DNA of 64,000 nucleotides from an uncultured Selenomonas sp. (GTDB lineage: Bacteria; Bacillota; Negativicutes; Selenomonadales; Selenomonadaceae), in assembly GCA_934202005.1 (NCBI GenBank), contig CAKPXP010000003.1, positions 95,220-159,219 of the forward strand. The letters run 5' to 3'. The position numbers and the translations under genes were made by a program. Shown here in pieces: positions 1 through 6,431 of this stretch. The notes beneath the pieces are model-generated. The model searched no databases. It worked only from the letters and a program-made list of their open reading frames with translations, and was not told the DNA's origin. Within the stretch, counting starts at the first letter, position 1. The number at the start of each line of letters is the position of its first letter.

Positions 1-1
1 G

Positions 2-736
2 GAGAATGCCGTGCGCAATTTCTCCCGCAAGAACATGGACCTCAGGCTCTTCGATGTGGCACCGGTGTTCTATCCGAAGCAGCTGCCGCTCACGGAACTG
101 CCGGAGGAAAAGACGAAGCTCGTCGGCCTCATTACGGGGCGCAGGCAGGAAGTCGGCTGGAACCAGGGCAATGAGCAGGTGGACTTCTACGATATGAAAG
201 GCATTGTCGAGGAGCTCTTTGCGCGGCTCGGCATCAGCAAGTATACGGTCGAGGCGGGAGAGCATTTCGCACTCCATTCGGGCAAGACGGCCTGCTTCAA
301 GAAAGGGCGCGAGGTAATCGCCGTCGTCGGTGAGCTCCATCCGGAGGCGGCGGAGAATTTCGGCATCAAGCAGAAGGTCTATCTCTTCGAGATGGATGTC
401 GAGACGCTCATGAAATACACGGCGAAGAATTTCCATTTCGAGTCTCTGCCGAAATATCCGGCCATCGCGCGCGATCTCGCGATGCTCGTCGATGAGGATG
501 TAGCGGCGGCGGACATCGAGCGCGTCATCGCGAAGCACGGCGGCAAGCATTTCACGGGCGTGACGCTCTTCGATGTCTATACGGGCAAGCAGGTCGCGGC
601 TGGCAAGAAGAGCCTCGCGTTCAATCTGACGTTCCAGAGTAAGGACCGCACGCTCAAGGACGAGGAAGCCGATGCGGCCTTCCAGCAGATCCTCGCGGCG
701 GTCGAGCAGCAGTTCCACGCCGAACTTCGTGCATAA
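2..736 (+). CDS. pheT: Phenylalanyl-tRNA synthetase beta subunit, C-terminal part
   Basis: This is the 3' end of the gene for the beta subunit of the (alpha-beta)2 phenylalanyl-tRNA synthetase, which charges tRNA-Phe in the cytoplasm. The frame is open to the left window edge, so the true start lies upstream; 244 residues are visible. The first part is the B5/catalytic-like core region, and roughly the last 93 residues (from the SLPKYPAIARDLA segment) match the ferredoxin-fold anticodon-binding (FDX-ACB) domain that ends all PheT proteins, so the C-terminus is intact. zapA follows after 12 bases, a gene order that is common in Firmicutes. Assignment is secure from the C-terminal domain. Confidence 0.95.
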   Translation, partial: ENAVRNFSRKNMDLRLFDVAPVFYPKQLPLTELPEEKTKLVGLITGRRQEVGWNQGNEQVDFYDMKGIVEELFARLGISKYTVEAGEHFALHSGKTACFKKGREVIAVVGELHPEAAENFGIKQKVYLFEMDVETLMKYTAKNFHFESLPKYPAIARDLAMLVDEDVAAADIERVIAKHGGKHFTGVTLFDVYTGKQVAAGKKSLAFNLTFQSKDRTLKDEEADAAFQQILAAVEQQFHAELRA

Positions 737-748
737 GCGGGTGATGGG

Positions 749-1003
749 ATGGACAAGACGACACGCAAGAAAGTAAACGTGGAGATCTTTGGCGATACGT
801 ATCCGTTCCGTACGGATGGAGATCCCCAGGAGTTCAAGAAGCTCGCGGCCTTTGTGGACAAGCACATGCAGCGTGCCGCGAAGCGGACGCGCAGCCTTGA
901 TACGCGCAAGATCGCGGTTCTTTCGGCGCTCGAGCTCGCGGATGAATATTTTAAGCTCAAGAAGGATTACGATGAGCTCGTCGAGCTGTTAGAGGATAAG
1001 TGA
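749..1003 (+). CDS. zapA: Cell division protein ZapA
   Basis: This 84-residue cytoplasmic protein matches ZapA, which binds FtsZ and bundles Z-ring protofilaments. The N-terminal part has the typical short beta segment (KVNVEIFGDTYPF) followed by a helical region, and the C-terminal half (ALELADEYFKLKKDYDEL) is the predicted dimerising coiled coil. The length is typical of Firmicutes ZapA. The ATG has only a weak GGGTGATGGG-like ribosome binding site, consistent with coupling to pheT 12 bases upstream. It is followed 10 bases later by pncB. Confidence 0.9.
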   Translation: MDKTTRKKVNVEIFGDTYPFRTDGDPQEFKKLAAFVDKHMQRAAKRTRSLDTRKIAVLSALELADEYFKLKKDYDELVELLEDK

Positions 1004-1013
1004 GGGGTCAAGC

Positions 1014-2471
1014 ATGACACAATTCGATCAGAGAAATCTCTCGATGATGATGGATTTCTACGAAATGACGATGGCGAACGGCTACTTCGCGGATCATGAC
1101 AAGGATACCAAGGTCGCGTTCGATGTCTTTTACCGCAAAAACCCGGATGAGGGCGGCTTCGCCATCTTTGCGGGGCTCGAGCAGGTCATCGAGTATGTGG
1201 AGAACATGCGGTTTTCCGAGCGCGACATCGAGTATTTCCGCGCGCAGCACATGTTCTCCGAGGCGTTCCTCGACTATCTGCGGGACTTCCGCTTCACGGG
1301 AGATATCTACGCGATGCCCGAGGGGACGGTCATGTATCCTGATGAGCCGATTCTCACCGTCGTCGGCTCGCTCATCGACGCACAGCTCGTCGAGACGGCC
1401 ATCCTCGCGCAGATCAACCACCAGTCGCTCATCGCGACGAAATCGCGCCGCATCTGCAGGGCGGCGGCTGGGCGCGCCGTCTCCGATTTCGGTGCGCGGC
1501 GCGCGCACAACATGGACGCGGCGACATACGGCGCACGCGCGGCCTATATCGGCGGCGTCGTCGGCACGGCGACGGTCTCTGCGGGACAGATGTTCGGCAT
1601 CCCCATCAGCGGCACGATGGCGCACAGCTGGGTGATGTTCTACGGTGACGAATACGAGGCGTTCAAGAAATACGCGCAGACGTACCCCGATGCGACGGTA
1701 CTGCTCGTCGACACTTATGACGTCATCCATTCCGGCATCCCCAATGCCATTCGCGTCGCCCACGAGATTCTCGAGCCGATGGGCAAGCGGCTGCTCGGCA
1801 TTCGCATTGATTCCGGCGACCTCGCGTATCTTTCGAAGCGTGTGCGCAAGATGCTCGACGCGGCGGGTCTCCCGGACTGCAAGATCGTCGTCTCGAACAG
1901 CCTCGACGAGTTCACCGTGGCGTCTCTGCTCTCGCAGGGAGCGTGCATCGACAGCTTCGGCATCGGCGAGCGGCTCATCACGGCGAAGTCCGAGCCGGTC
2001 TTCGGTGCCGTCTACAAGCTCGCGGCCGTCGGTGAGAACGGCGAGTTCGCGCCGCGTATCAAGGTCTCAGAGAACGTCGAAAAAATCACGAATCCGGGGC
2101 TCAAGGATCTCTACCGCGTCTATGACGCGGACGGCCATGCCGTCGCGGATCTCCTGGCCCTCTGTGGCGAGCCGGTCGATATGGCGGAGCCGTTCCGCTA
2201 CGTCGACCCGCAGAAGCCGTGGAAGAACCGTTCCTTCGAGGGCTGCACGGTCAAGAACCTCCGCCGCCTCTACGTCAAGGCCGGCAAGCGCACAGTCGAG
2301 CTGCCGAAGCTCGATGCGATCCGCGACTACGTCAGGCAGCAGCTCGACACGGAGATCTGGGAGGAGGAGCAGCGCTTCGAGAACCCGCATCGCCACTACC
2401 TCGATATGACACCCGACTACTATGAGATGAAGATGGGACTGCTCTACGAGACGCGCAAGCAGCACGGCTGA
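1014..2471 (+). CDS. pncB: Nicotinate phosphoribosyltransferase
   Basis: The 485-residue product catalyses ATP-stimulated formation of nicotinate mononucleotide from nicotinate and PRPP, the entry step of NAD salvage. Family motifs are visible in order: SDFGARRAH (about 157-165), GTMAHS with the active-site histidine region (200-205), and RIDSGDL (264-270) of the phosphate-binding barrel. The length fits the Firmicutes form of the enzyme. A GAGGGG ribosome binding site sits 6 bases before the ATG. It appears cotranscribed with pheT-zapA and with aroE, whose start is 12 bases after its stop. Confidence 0.95.
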   Translation: MTQFDQRNLSMMMDFYEMTMANGYFADHDKDTKVAFDVFYRKNPDEGGFAIFAGLEQVIEYVENMRFSERDIEYFRAQHMFSEAFLDYLRDFRFTGDIYAMPEGTVMYPDEPILTVVGSLIDAQLVETAILAQINHQSLIATKSRRICRAAAGRAVSDFGARRAHNMDAATYGARAAYIGGVVGTATVSAGQMFGIPISGTMAHSWVMFYGDEYEAFKKYAQTYPDATVLLVDTYDVIHSGIPNAIRVAHEILEPMGKRLLGIRIDSGDLAYLSKRVRKMLDAAGLPDCKIVVSNSLDEFTVASLLSQGACIDSFGIGERLITAKSEPVFGAVYKLAAVGENGEFAPRIKVSENVEKITNPGLKDLYRVYDADGHAVADLLALCGEPVDMAEPFRYVDPQKPWKNRSFEGCTVKNLRRLYVKAGKRTVELPKLDAIRDYVRQQLDTEIWEEEQRFENPHRHYLDMTPDYYEMKMGLLYETRKQHG

Positions 2472-2482
2472 GGAGGATGAAG

Positions 2483-3349
2483 ATGCTGACAGGAAAGACT
2501 GGAAATCTCGGTGTCATGGGCTGGCCAATCGCGCATTCCCTCTCGCCTGCGATGCAGAACGCGGCCCTCGCTAAGGCTGGGATCGACTACGTTTATACCG
2601 CGCTGCCTGTGGAGCCGGTACACCTCGCAGCGGCCGTCGCCGGTCTGCGCGCGCTGCGTTTCCGAGGCTGGAACGTGACCATACCGCACAAGCAGGCGAT
2701 GATCGACTTGCTCGATGAAATCGACGAGGACGCGCAGATCATCGGCGCGGTGAACACAGTCGTGCAGGAAAACGGCAGACTCATGGGCTTCAATACCGAT
2801 GTCGCGGGATTTCTCGCGGGTCTTGCAGGTGCAGGCTTCTCTCTGACGCAGAAGCGCGTGGTTCTGCTCGGTGCGGGCGGGGCCGCCCGCGCCGTGCTCT
2901 GGGGCCTCATCAAGTCAGGGGCTTCCCGTGTCACCATCGGCGTGCGTCATCCGGAAAAGGCGGAGATGCTGCGCCAGGCATTCGCGCCCAAGGCATCGAC
3001 GCTTGGCACGGAGCTTGCCGTCTATCACTGGGAGGAGGAGCGGTTCCATGCCGAGCTCGCCCAGGCCGCGCTGCTCGTCAACACGACGCCGCTCGGCATG
3101 GCGCCGAGGACAGAGGTGGCGCCGCCCATCGACTGGGAGCAGGTGCATCCGGAGGCGTTTGTCTACGACATCATCTACACGCCGCGCCAGACGCGGTTCC
3201 TGCGGGAGGCGGCGGAGCACGGCCATCCCACACGCAACGGTGAGGATATGCTCGTGGGGCAGGGCGCAGAGGCGTTCCGGCTCTGGTTCGGTCAGGAACC
3301 GGATCGCGCGCTCATGAAGGAGACGCTGCGGGCCCAGCTCACGGCGTAG
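2483..3349 (+). CDS. aroE: Shikimate dehydrogenase
   Basis: This enzyme reduces 3-dehydroshikimate to shikimate with NADPH in the aromatic amino acid pathway. The 288-residue protein shows SLSP near residue 19 for shikimate binding, NVTIPHK (64-70) with the catalytic lysine, NTD (104-106) with the partner aspartate, and GAGGAAR (130-136) for NADP. An in-frame ATG at 2477 directly abuts the AGGAGG ribosome binding site, so the second ATG at 2483, with 6-base spacing, is chosen. It is the last gene before a strong terminator. Confidence 0.93.
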   Translation: MLTGKTGNLGVMGWPIAHSLSPAMQNAALAKAGIDYVYTALPVEPVHLAAAVAGLRALRFRGWNVTIPHKQAMIDLLDEIDEDAQIIGAVNTVVQENGRLMGFNTDVAGFLAGLAGAGFSLTQKRVVLLGAGGAARAVLWGLIKSGASRVTIGVRHPEKAEMLRQAFAPKASTLGTELAVYHWEEERFHAELAQAALLVNTTPLGMAPRTEVAPPIDWEQVHPEAFVYDIIYTPRQTRFLREAAEHGHPTRNGEDMLVGQGAEAFRLWFGQEPDRALMKETLRAQLTA

Positions 3350-3360
3350 GAGTGAGACAG

Positions 3361-3410
3361 AAAAGAGCCGGGAAACTCTCACGCACAGAGTGAAAGTCCC
3401 GGCTCTTTTC
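3361..3410. terminator. Bidirectional intrinsic terminator
   Basis: A 12-bp perfect stem (AAAAGAGCCGGG at 3361-3372 with its complement at 3398-3409) carries an inner ACTCT/AGAGT helix. T-runs on both strands let it serve aroE on the plus strand and the small minus-strand gene ending at 3428. Confidence 0.9.
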
Positions 3411-3427
3411 CTTTCGAGAGATGCGGC

Positions 3428-3601
3428 TCAGTTCCAACGGCAATGCCTGCCGTTGCATTGCTTCGCGTAGGGGCAGGCAGCACGGTCGCGGCAGACAGGG
3501 AGCTTTTCGGCTACCATGCGCGTCGGCTGTGGAAGCAGCGAAAACATCAGGGCAAGTCCCAGCATGAGCAGGGTTGTCGTAGCTGTGATTGGGAACATCA
3601 T
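3428..3601 (-). CDS. Small Cys-rich single-pass membrane protein, unknown function
   Basis: A 57-residue reading frame that I do not recognise. It has a hydrophobic segment at about residues 5-24 (TTTLLMLGLALMFSLL) followed by a short basic tail with four cysteines spaced C-x5-C-x5-C-x4-C and ending in WN. Two adjacent ATG codons follow a GGAAGAGG ribosome binding site, and an extended -10 promoter (TGGTATAAT) lies about 35 bases upstream. The frame ends 18 bases before a strong bidirectional terminator, so the promoter, binding site, frame and terminator make a complete transcription unit. The tail could bind a metal or be oxidised outside the cell; that is inference. It diverges from holA. 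Confidence 0.7.
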   Translation of the reverse strand: MMFPITATTTLLMLGLALMFSLLPQPTRMVAEKLPVCRDRAACPYAKQCNGRHCRWN

Positions 3602-3633
3602 CAACACCTCTTCCGTGTATTTTGTTTGGTATT

Positions 3634-3665
3634 ATTATACCATACATTGCCTTCATACGCGACAA
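3634..3665 (-). promoter_or_regulatory. Extended -10 promoter of the small membrane-protein gene
   Basis: On the minus strand, TATAAT (3634-3639) is preceded by TGG, giving the extended form TGnTATAAT. The best upstream box, TTGTCG at 3660-3665, is spaced 20 bases, so the -35 is weak. It reads into the 57-residue ORF. Confidence 0.6.
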
Positions 3666-3750
3666 GATGATAGAAAACAAAAAGATATTCGCGTTTGTGT
3701 GTGTCGTTGCGGCATCGGCAAGGGACTGTGGATGTCCGAGGGGGATGGGA

Positions 3751-4806
3751 ATGAAATTCAATGAGTTTATGGGAGCGCTGCGCAAGGAGATTCCGCATGT
3801 CTGCCTTTTGGCGGGCGAGGAGCATTATTATGTGGATAAGGCAGTAGATGCCATGAAGCGTCGCCTTTTCCCGGATGGGGCTGGCGAGGACGCCATCGAG
3901 CGGTTGTCCGGCGACATGGACATCGATCAGCTCATCGGCCTCGTCGAGACGGTGCCGTTCTTCTCCGACAAGAATGTCATCATTGTGCAGGAGCCGCCCT
4001 TTTTCAAGGCGGCGGGCGGGAAAAAAAAAGACACGCAAGCGACAGATTCTGCAAAGGGCAAAAAGATGGCGGACAAGAAGATGGAGCGGCTGCAGCAGCT
4101 GATCGCGTCGCCGCCCTCCTTTTCCTATGTGATCTTCCTCATGAAGGAAAAACCTGACAAGCGGAAGAAAATCACAAAGGCCGTCGAGCAGGCGGGACTC
4201 ATCCTCGAGGCGGAGCCCGTGCGGGCGTGGAACATCAACGACTGGCTGCGCCCAAAGCTCCGTGCGCTCGGCAAGGAGCTCGACCGCGACGCCTACGAAT
4301 ATTTCCTCAACGCCGTCTCGATGATGCAGCAGATCTCGCTTTCCTACCTCGATCAGGAGTTTGATAAGCTCGCGCTTTTTTCCAAGGCACCGCGTATCAC
4401 GAAAAGGGAAATCATCGAGGTCTTCGCCGGGCTGCCGGAGGTCTCTGTCTTCGCGCTCGTCGATGCCGTTAGCGCCAAGGATGCGAAAAAGGCGCTCGCG
4501 CTTCTCGTGCGGCAGCTCAGTGACGGCACGTATTTCACTGTGTTGCTCGCCCTGCTCGCGCGCCACGTGCGGCAGCTCTGGCAGGCGCGGCTGCTGATGG
4601 CGCGGGGCGTGCGCGGCCGCGCGCTCGCAAAGCCCCTTGAGCTCAATCCCTTCATTGCGGAGAAGCTCGGGCAGGCAGCGGCGCGCTTCACGGACGCGCA
4701 GCTCCGTAGCGCCTATCTTGCCATCGTCGATGCCGATTACCTCATGAAGACGGGACAGGGCGGGAATGAACTGCTCGAGCGCATCATTATCCTCCTGTGC
4801 GCGTGA
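3751..4806 (+). CDS. holA: DNA polymerase III delta subunit
   Basis: The 351-residue product is the delta subunit of the clamp loader, which opens the beta sliding clamp. The N-terminal LLAGEEHYYVDKAVDAM segment and the later LSGDMDIDQLIGLVETVPFFSDKNVIIV region match the HolA AAA+-like fold, which lacks a working nucleotide site in this family. A Lys-rich insertion (about residues 88-112) contains a run of nine A in the DNA. The frame extends upstream to 3589, but that would overlap the divergent small gene; the ATG at 3751 has a GAGGGG site at good spacing and gives the usual family length. Confidence 0.93.
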   Translation: MKFNEFMGALRKEIPHVCLLAGEEHYYVDKAVDAMKRRLFPDGAGEDAIERLSGDMDIDQLIGLVETVPFFSDKNVIIVQEPPFFKAAGGKKKDTQATDSAKGKKMADKKMERLQQLIASPPSFSYVIFLMKEKPDKRKKITKAVEQAGLILEAEPVRAWNINDWLRPKLRALGKELDRDAYEYFLNAVSMMQQISLSYLDQEFDKLALFSKAPRITKREIIEVFAGLPEVSVFALVDAVSAKDAKKALALLVRQLSDGTYFTVLLALLARHVRQLWQARLLMARGVRGRALAKPLELNPFIAEKLGQAAARFTDAQLRSAYLAIVDADYLMKTGQGGNELLERIIILLCA

Positions 4807-4811
4807 CATCG

Positions 4812-4994
4812 TTACGGAATTTTTATGCTTTCGTGCTACAATACACGAGAAAGGCGCAGGTGGACGCCGTGTGCCATAGATCAGGGGCTGGGAGCCATGC
4901 TCCTGGCTGGTATTCTGCCGGGGTGCTGCGCCGATCGTGTGGCGCTTGCGCCCTCGCGGATCAGCCGCGCCTTGGCGCGGGAAAGGGGTTCTTT
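4812..4994 (+). ncRNA. Structured leader or small RNA of unknown type upstream of the epimerase gene
   Basis: An extended -10 box (TGCTACAAT, 4835-4842 region) starts a stretch of about 145 bases with no frame but strong folding. GGCGCAGG (4853-4860) pairs with CTTGCGCC (4945-4952). Inside, GCCA and GATC halves pair near 4872-4881 and 4932-4942, and GCTGGGAGC (4887-4895) pairs with GCTCCTGGC (4899-4907). A last hairpin CCGCGC-CTTG-GCGCGG (4965-4980) sits just before the AAAGGGG binding site of the next gene, and its 5' arm can instead pair with CGCGG at 4955-4959. Two exclusive folds next to a ribosome binding site suggest translational control. It does not match the consensus elements I know for SRP, 6S, T-box, cobalamin, FMN or c-di-GMP RNAs. 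Confidence 0.45.
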
Positions 4995-5924
4995 ATGAAG
5001 ATTCTTGTCACGGGGGGCGCCGGCTTCATCGGCTCGCACCTCGTTCGGTTATTGCAGGACGCAGGAGAGACGGTCACGGTCGTCGATAATTTCAGCACCG
5101 GACTGCGGGAGAACCTGCCGGAGGGGACGGACTGCCGTCCAATGGATGTGACGAGCCCGCAGCTCGAAACGCTCTTCGAGGAAGAACACTTCGATGCGGT
5201 CGTCCATCTGGCAGGGCAGACGACCGTCCACGTCTCGATGGCGGATCCCGAGCTCGACGGCATGCAGAACGTCGTCGGCTCGATCCATGTGCTCGAACAG
5301 GCGCGCCGTTACGGTGCCACCCGCGTGATTTTTGCCTCGACGGCGGCCAGCTACGGCGACGTGCCGGAGGAGCATCTGCCCATCGACGAGTCGGAGCCGC
5401 TCGCGCCGCTCTCGTTCTACGGCCTCTCCAAGGTCACGGTCGAGAAATATCTCGCGCTCTACCAGCGCGCCTACGGGCTCGACTACGTCGTGCTCCGCTT
5501 TGCCAATGTCTACGGCGAGCGGCAGGGCGTCGGCGGCGAGGGCGGCGTCATCAGCATCTTCGCGAAGAAGGTCGCGCAGGGGGAGCCGCTGACGATTTAC
5601 GGCGATGGCGGGCAGACGCGGGATTTCATCTATGCCGGCGACATCGCAAGCGGCATTTACGCTGCGCTCAAGACGCAGCAGGTCAACCGCGCCTACAACC
5701 TCTCTACGCAGACGGAGACGAGCCTCAAGGAGCTCGTCTCTGTCCTCGAGCAGGCAGCGGGGCATGAGATTCCCGTCTCCTGCAAGGAGGCGCGCTCCGG
5801 CGATATCTATCAGTCCGTGCTCGCCAATGGGCGCGCGCGGCGCGCGCTCGGCTGGCAGCCGGAAGTGAGCCTTGAAGAGGGACTGCGCCGCACGTATCGT
5901 TATTTCCAAGAGATGCAGCAGTAG
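4995..5924 (+). CDS. NAD-dependent epimerase/dehydratase, UDP-glucose 4-epimerase type
   Basis: A 309-residue extended short-chain dehydrogenase that probably epimerises a UDP-sugar for cell-surface polysaccharide. GGAGFIG (7-13) binds NAD, the STAASYG loop is near 115-121, and the catalytic pair Tyr142/Lys146 lies in SFYGLSK. RFANVYGERQ and the DFIYAGD segment are typical of the GalE/WbpP branch. Substrate cannot be read from sequence; UDP-glucose or UDP-N-acetylglucosamine is likely. An upstream in-frame extension is rejected because the ATG at 4995 follows an AAAGGGG site and begins exactly at the Rossmann motif. The preceding structured leader may regulate it. Confidence 0.85.
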   Translation: MKILVTGGAGFIGSHLVRLLQDAGETVTVVDNFSTGLRENLPEGTDCRPMDVTSPQLETLFEEEHFDAVVHLAGQTTVHVSMADPELDGMQNVVGSIHVLEQARRYGATRVIFASTAASYGDVPEEHLPIDESEPLAPLSFYGLSKVTVEKYLALYQRAYGLDYVVLRFANVYGERQGVGGEGGVISIFAKKVAQGEPLTIYGDGGQTRDFIYAGDIASGIYAALKTQQVNRAYNLSTQTETSLKELVSVLEQAAGHEIPVSCKEARSGDIYQSVLANGRARRALGWQPEVSLEEGLRRTYRYFQEMQQ

Positions 5925-5984
5925 CATGGATGAGCTGCCGTGAGACATTGCGCAAATCACGAGAGAAACAGGCGTAAGTCATCA

Positions 5985-6020
5985 TTCCCCGCTGGTGGAA
6001 CCGGCGGGGGATATTTTTTA
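5985..6020 (+). terminator. Intrinsic terminator after the epimerase gene
   Basis: CCCCGC-TGG (5987-5995) pairs with CCGGCGGGG (6001-6009) around a TGGAA loop, followed by ATATTTTTTA. It separates the epimerase from the feo promoter, which starts 2 bases later. Confidence 0.85.
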
Positions 6021-6021
6021 T

Positions 6022-6085
6022 TTGACAATGATAATGATATGGGTTATCATAAATGGCGTAGAAATAATCTATTATCATTTTCAAT
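6022..6085 (+). promoter_or_regulatory. feo promoter with overlapping Fur-box-like sites
   Basis: TTGACA (6022-6027), a 17-base spacer and TATCAT (6045-6050) form a strong promoter. The spacer and -10 contain ATGATAATGATAT and GTTATCAT, and a second copy-like site with TATTATCATTTTCA lies at about 6069-6083. Both resemble the GATAATGATAATCATTATC Fur consensus, so iron-dependent repression by Fur is the likely control. Fur itself is not in the window. Confidence 0.8.
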
Positions 6086-6102
6086 ACGAGGAGGCGTTTC
6101 TC

Positions 6103-6327
6103 TTGACACTCAAGGATGGCAAGACAGGCATGAAAGTGAAGGTCTTGGAAATCGGTGATTCCGCGCTCAAGGATCGGCTCATGACGATGGGACTCATCCC
6201 CGGTACGCAGGTCAAAGTCCTGCGCTCTGCGCCGCTCGGCGATCCCATCGCCATCGGCATCCGTTCTTATAACTTGGCACTGCGCCGCGAGGATGCGGCG
6301 AAGATCCAGGTCGCGCAGGTCGGCTGA
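6103..6327 (+). CDS. feoA: Ferrous iron transport protein A
   Basis: A 74-residue cytoplasmic SH3-fold protein that works with FeoB in ferrous iron uptake. The LKDGKTGMKVKVLEIG start, LKDRLMTMGLIPGTQVKVLRSAPLGDP core and the IGIRSYNLALRREDAAKI end are the standard FeoA pattern over its full length. The start is taken as TTG at 6103, 6 bases after GAGGAGGCG; a longer frame from 5995 would be translated through the promoter and is rejected. It lies 104 bases before feoB, with a terminator-like hairpin between them. Confidence 0.93.
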   Translation: MTLKDGKTGMKVKVLEIGDSALKDRLMTMGLIPGTQVKVLRSAPLGDPIAIGIRSYNLALRREDAAKIQVAQVG

Positions 6328-6328
6328 T

Positions 6329-6376
6329 ATCTGCCGGTTGAACGCAGCAAGGCTCGAGAGCAGGCGGATTTTTTCT
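6329..6376 (+). terminator. Attenuator-like hairpin between feoA and feoB
   Basis: ATCTGCC (6329-6335) pairs with GGCGGAT (6363-6369) and is followed by TTTTTTCT. As an intrinsic terminator of modest strength inside the operon it could raise feoA relative to feoB. Confidence 0.55.
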
Positions 6377-6431
6377 CTAGAGAGATGATGTTCCTGCCGC
6401 GAGAGCAGCGAAAGGAGACGTATTTTTCATT

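Noticed and set aside
3601..4809. 402-codon frame on the minus strand opposite holA
   Set aside because: It is a shadow of holA caused by high GC at third positions; no binding site and no recognisable domain.
4853..4980. SRP RNA, 6S RNA or tRNA in the structured region after holA
   Set aside because: No GGAA-capped SRP apex, too short for a 6S RNA, and no GTTCRANYC T arm; left as unassigned.
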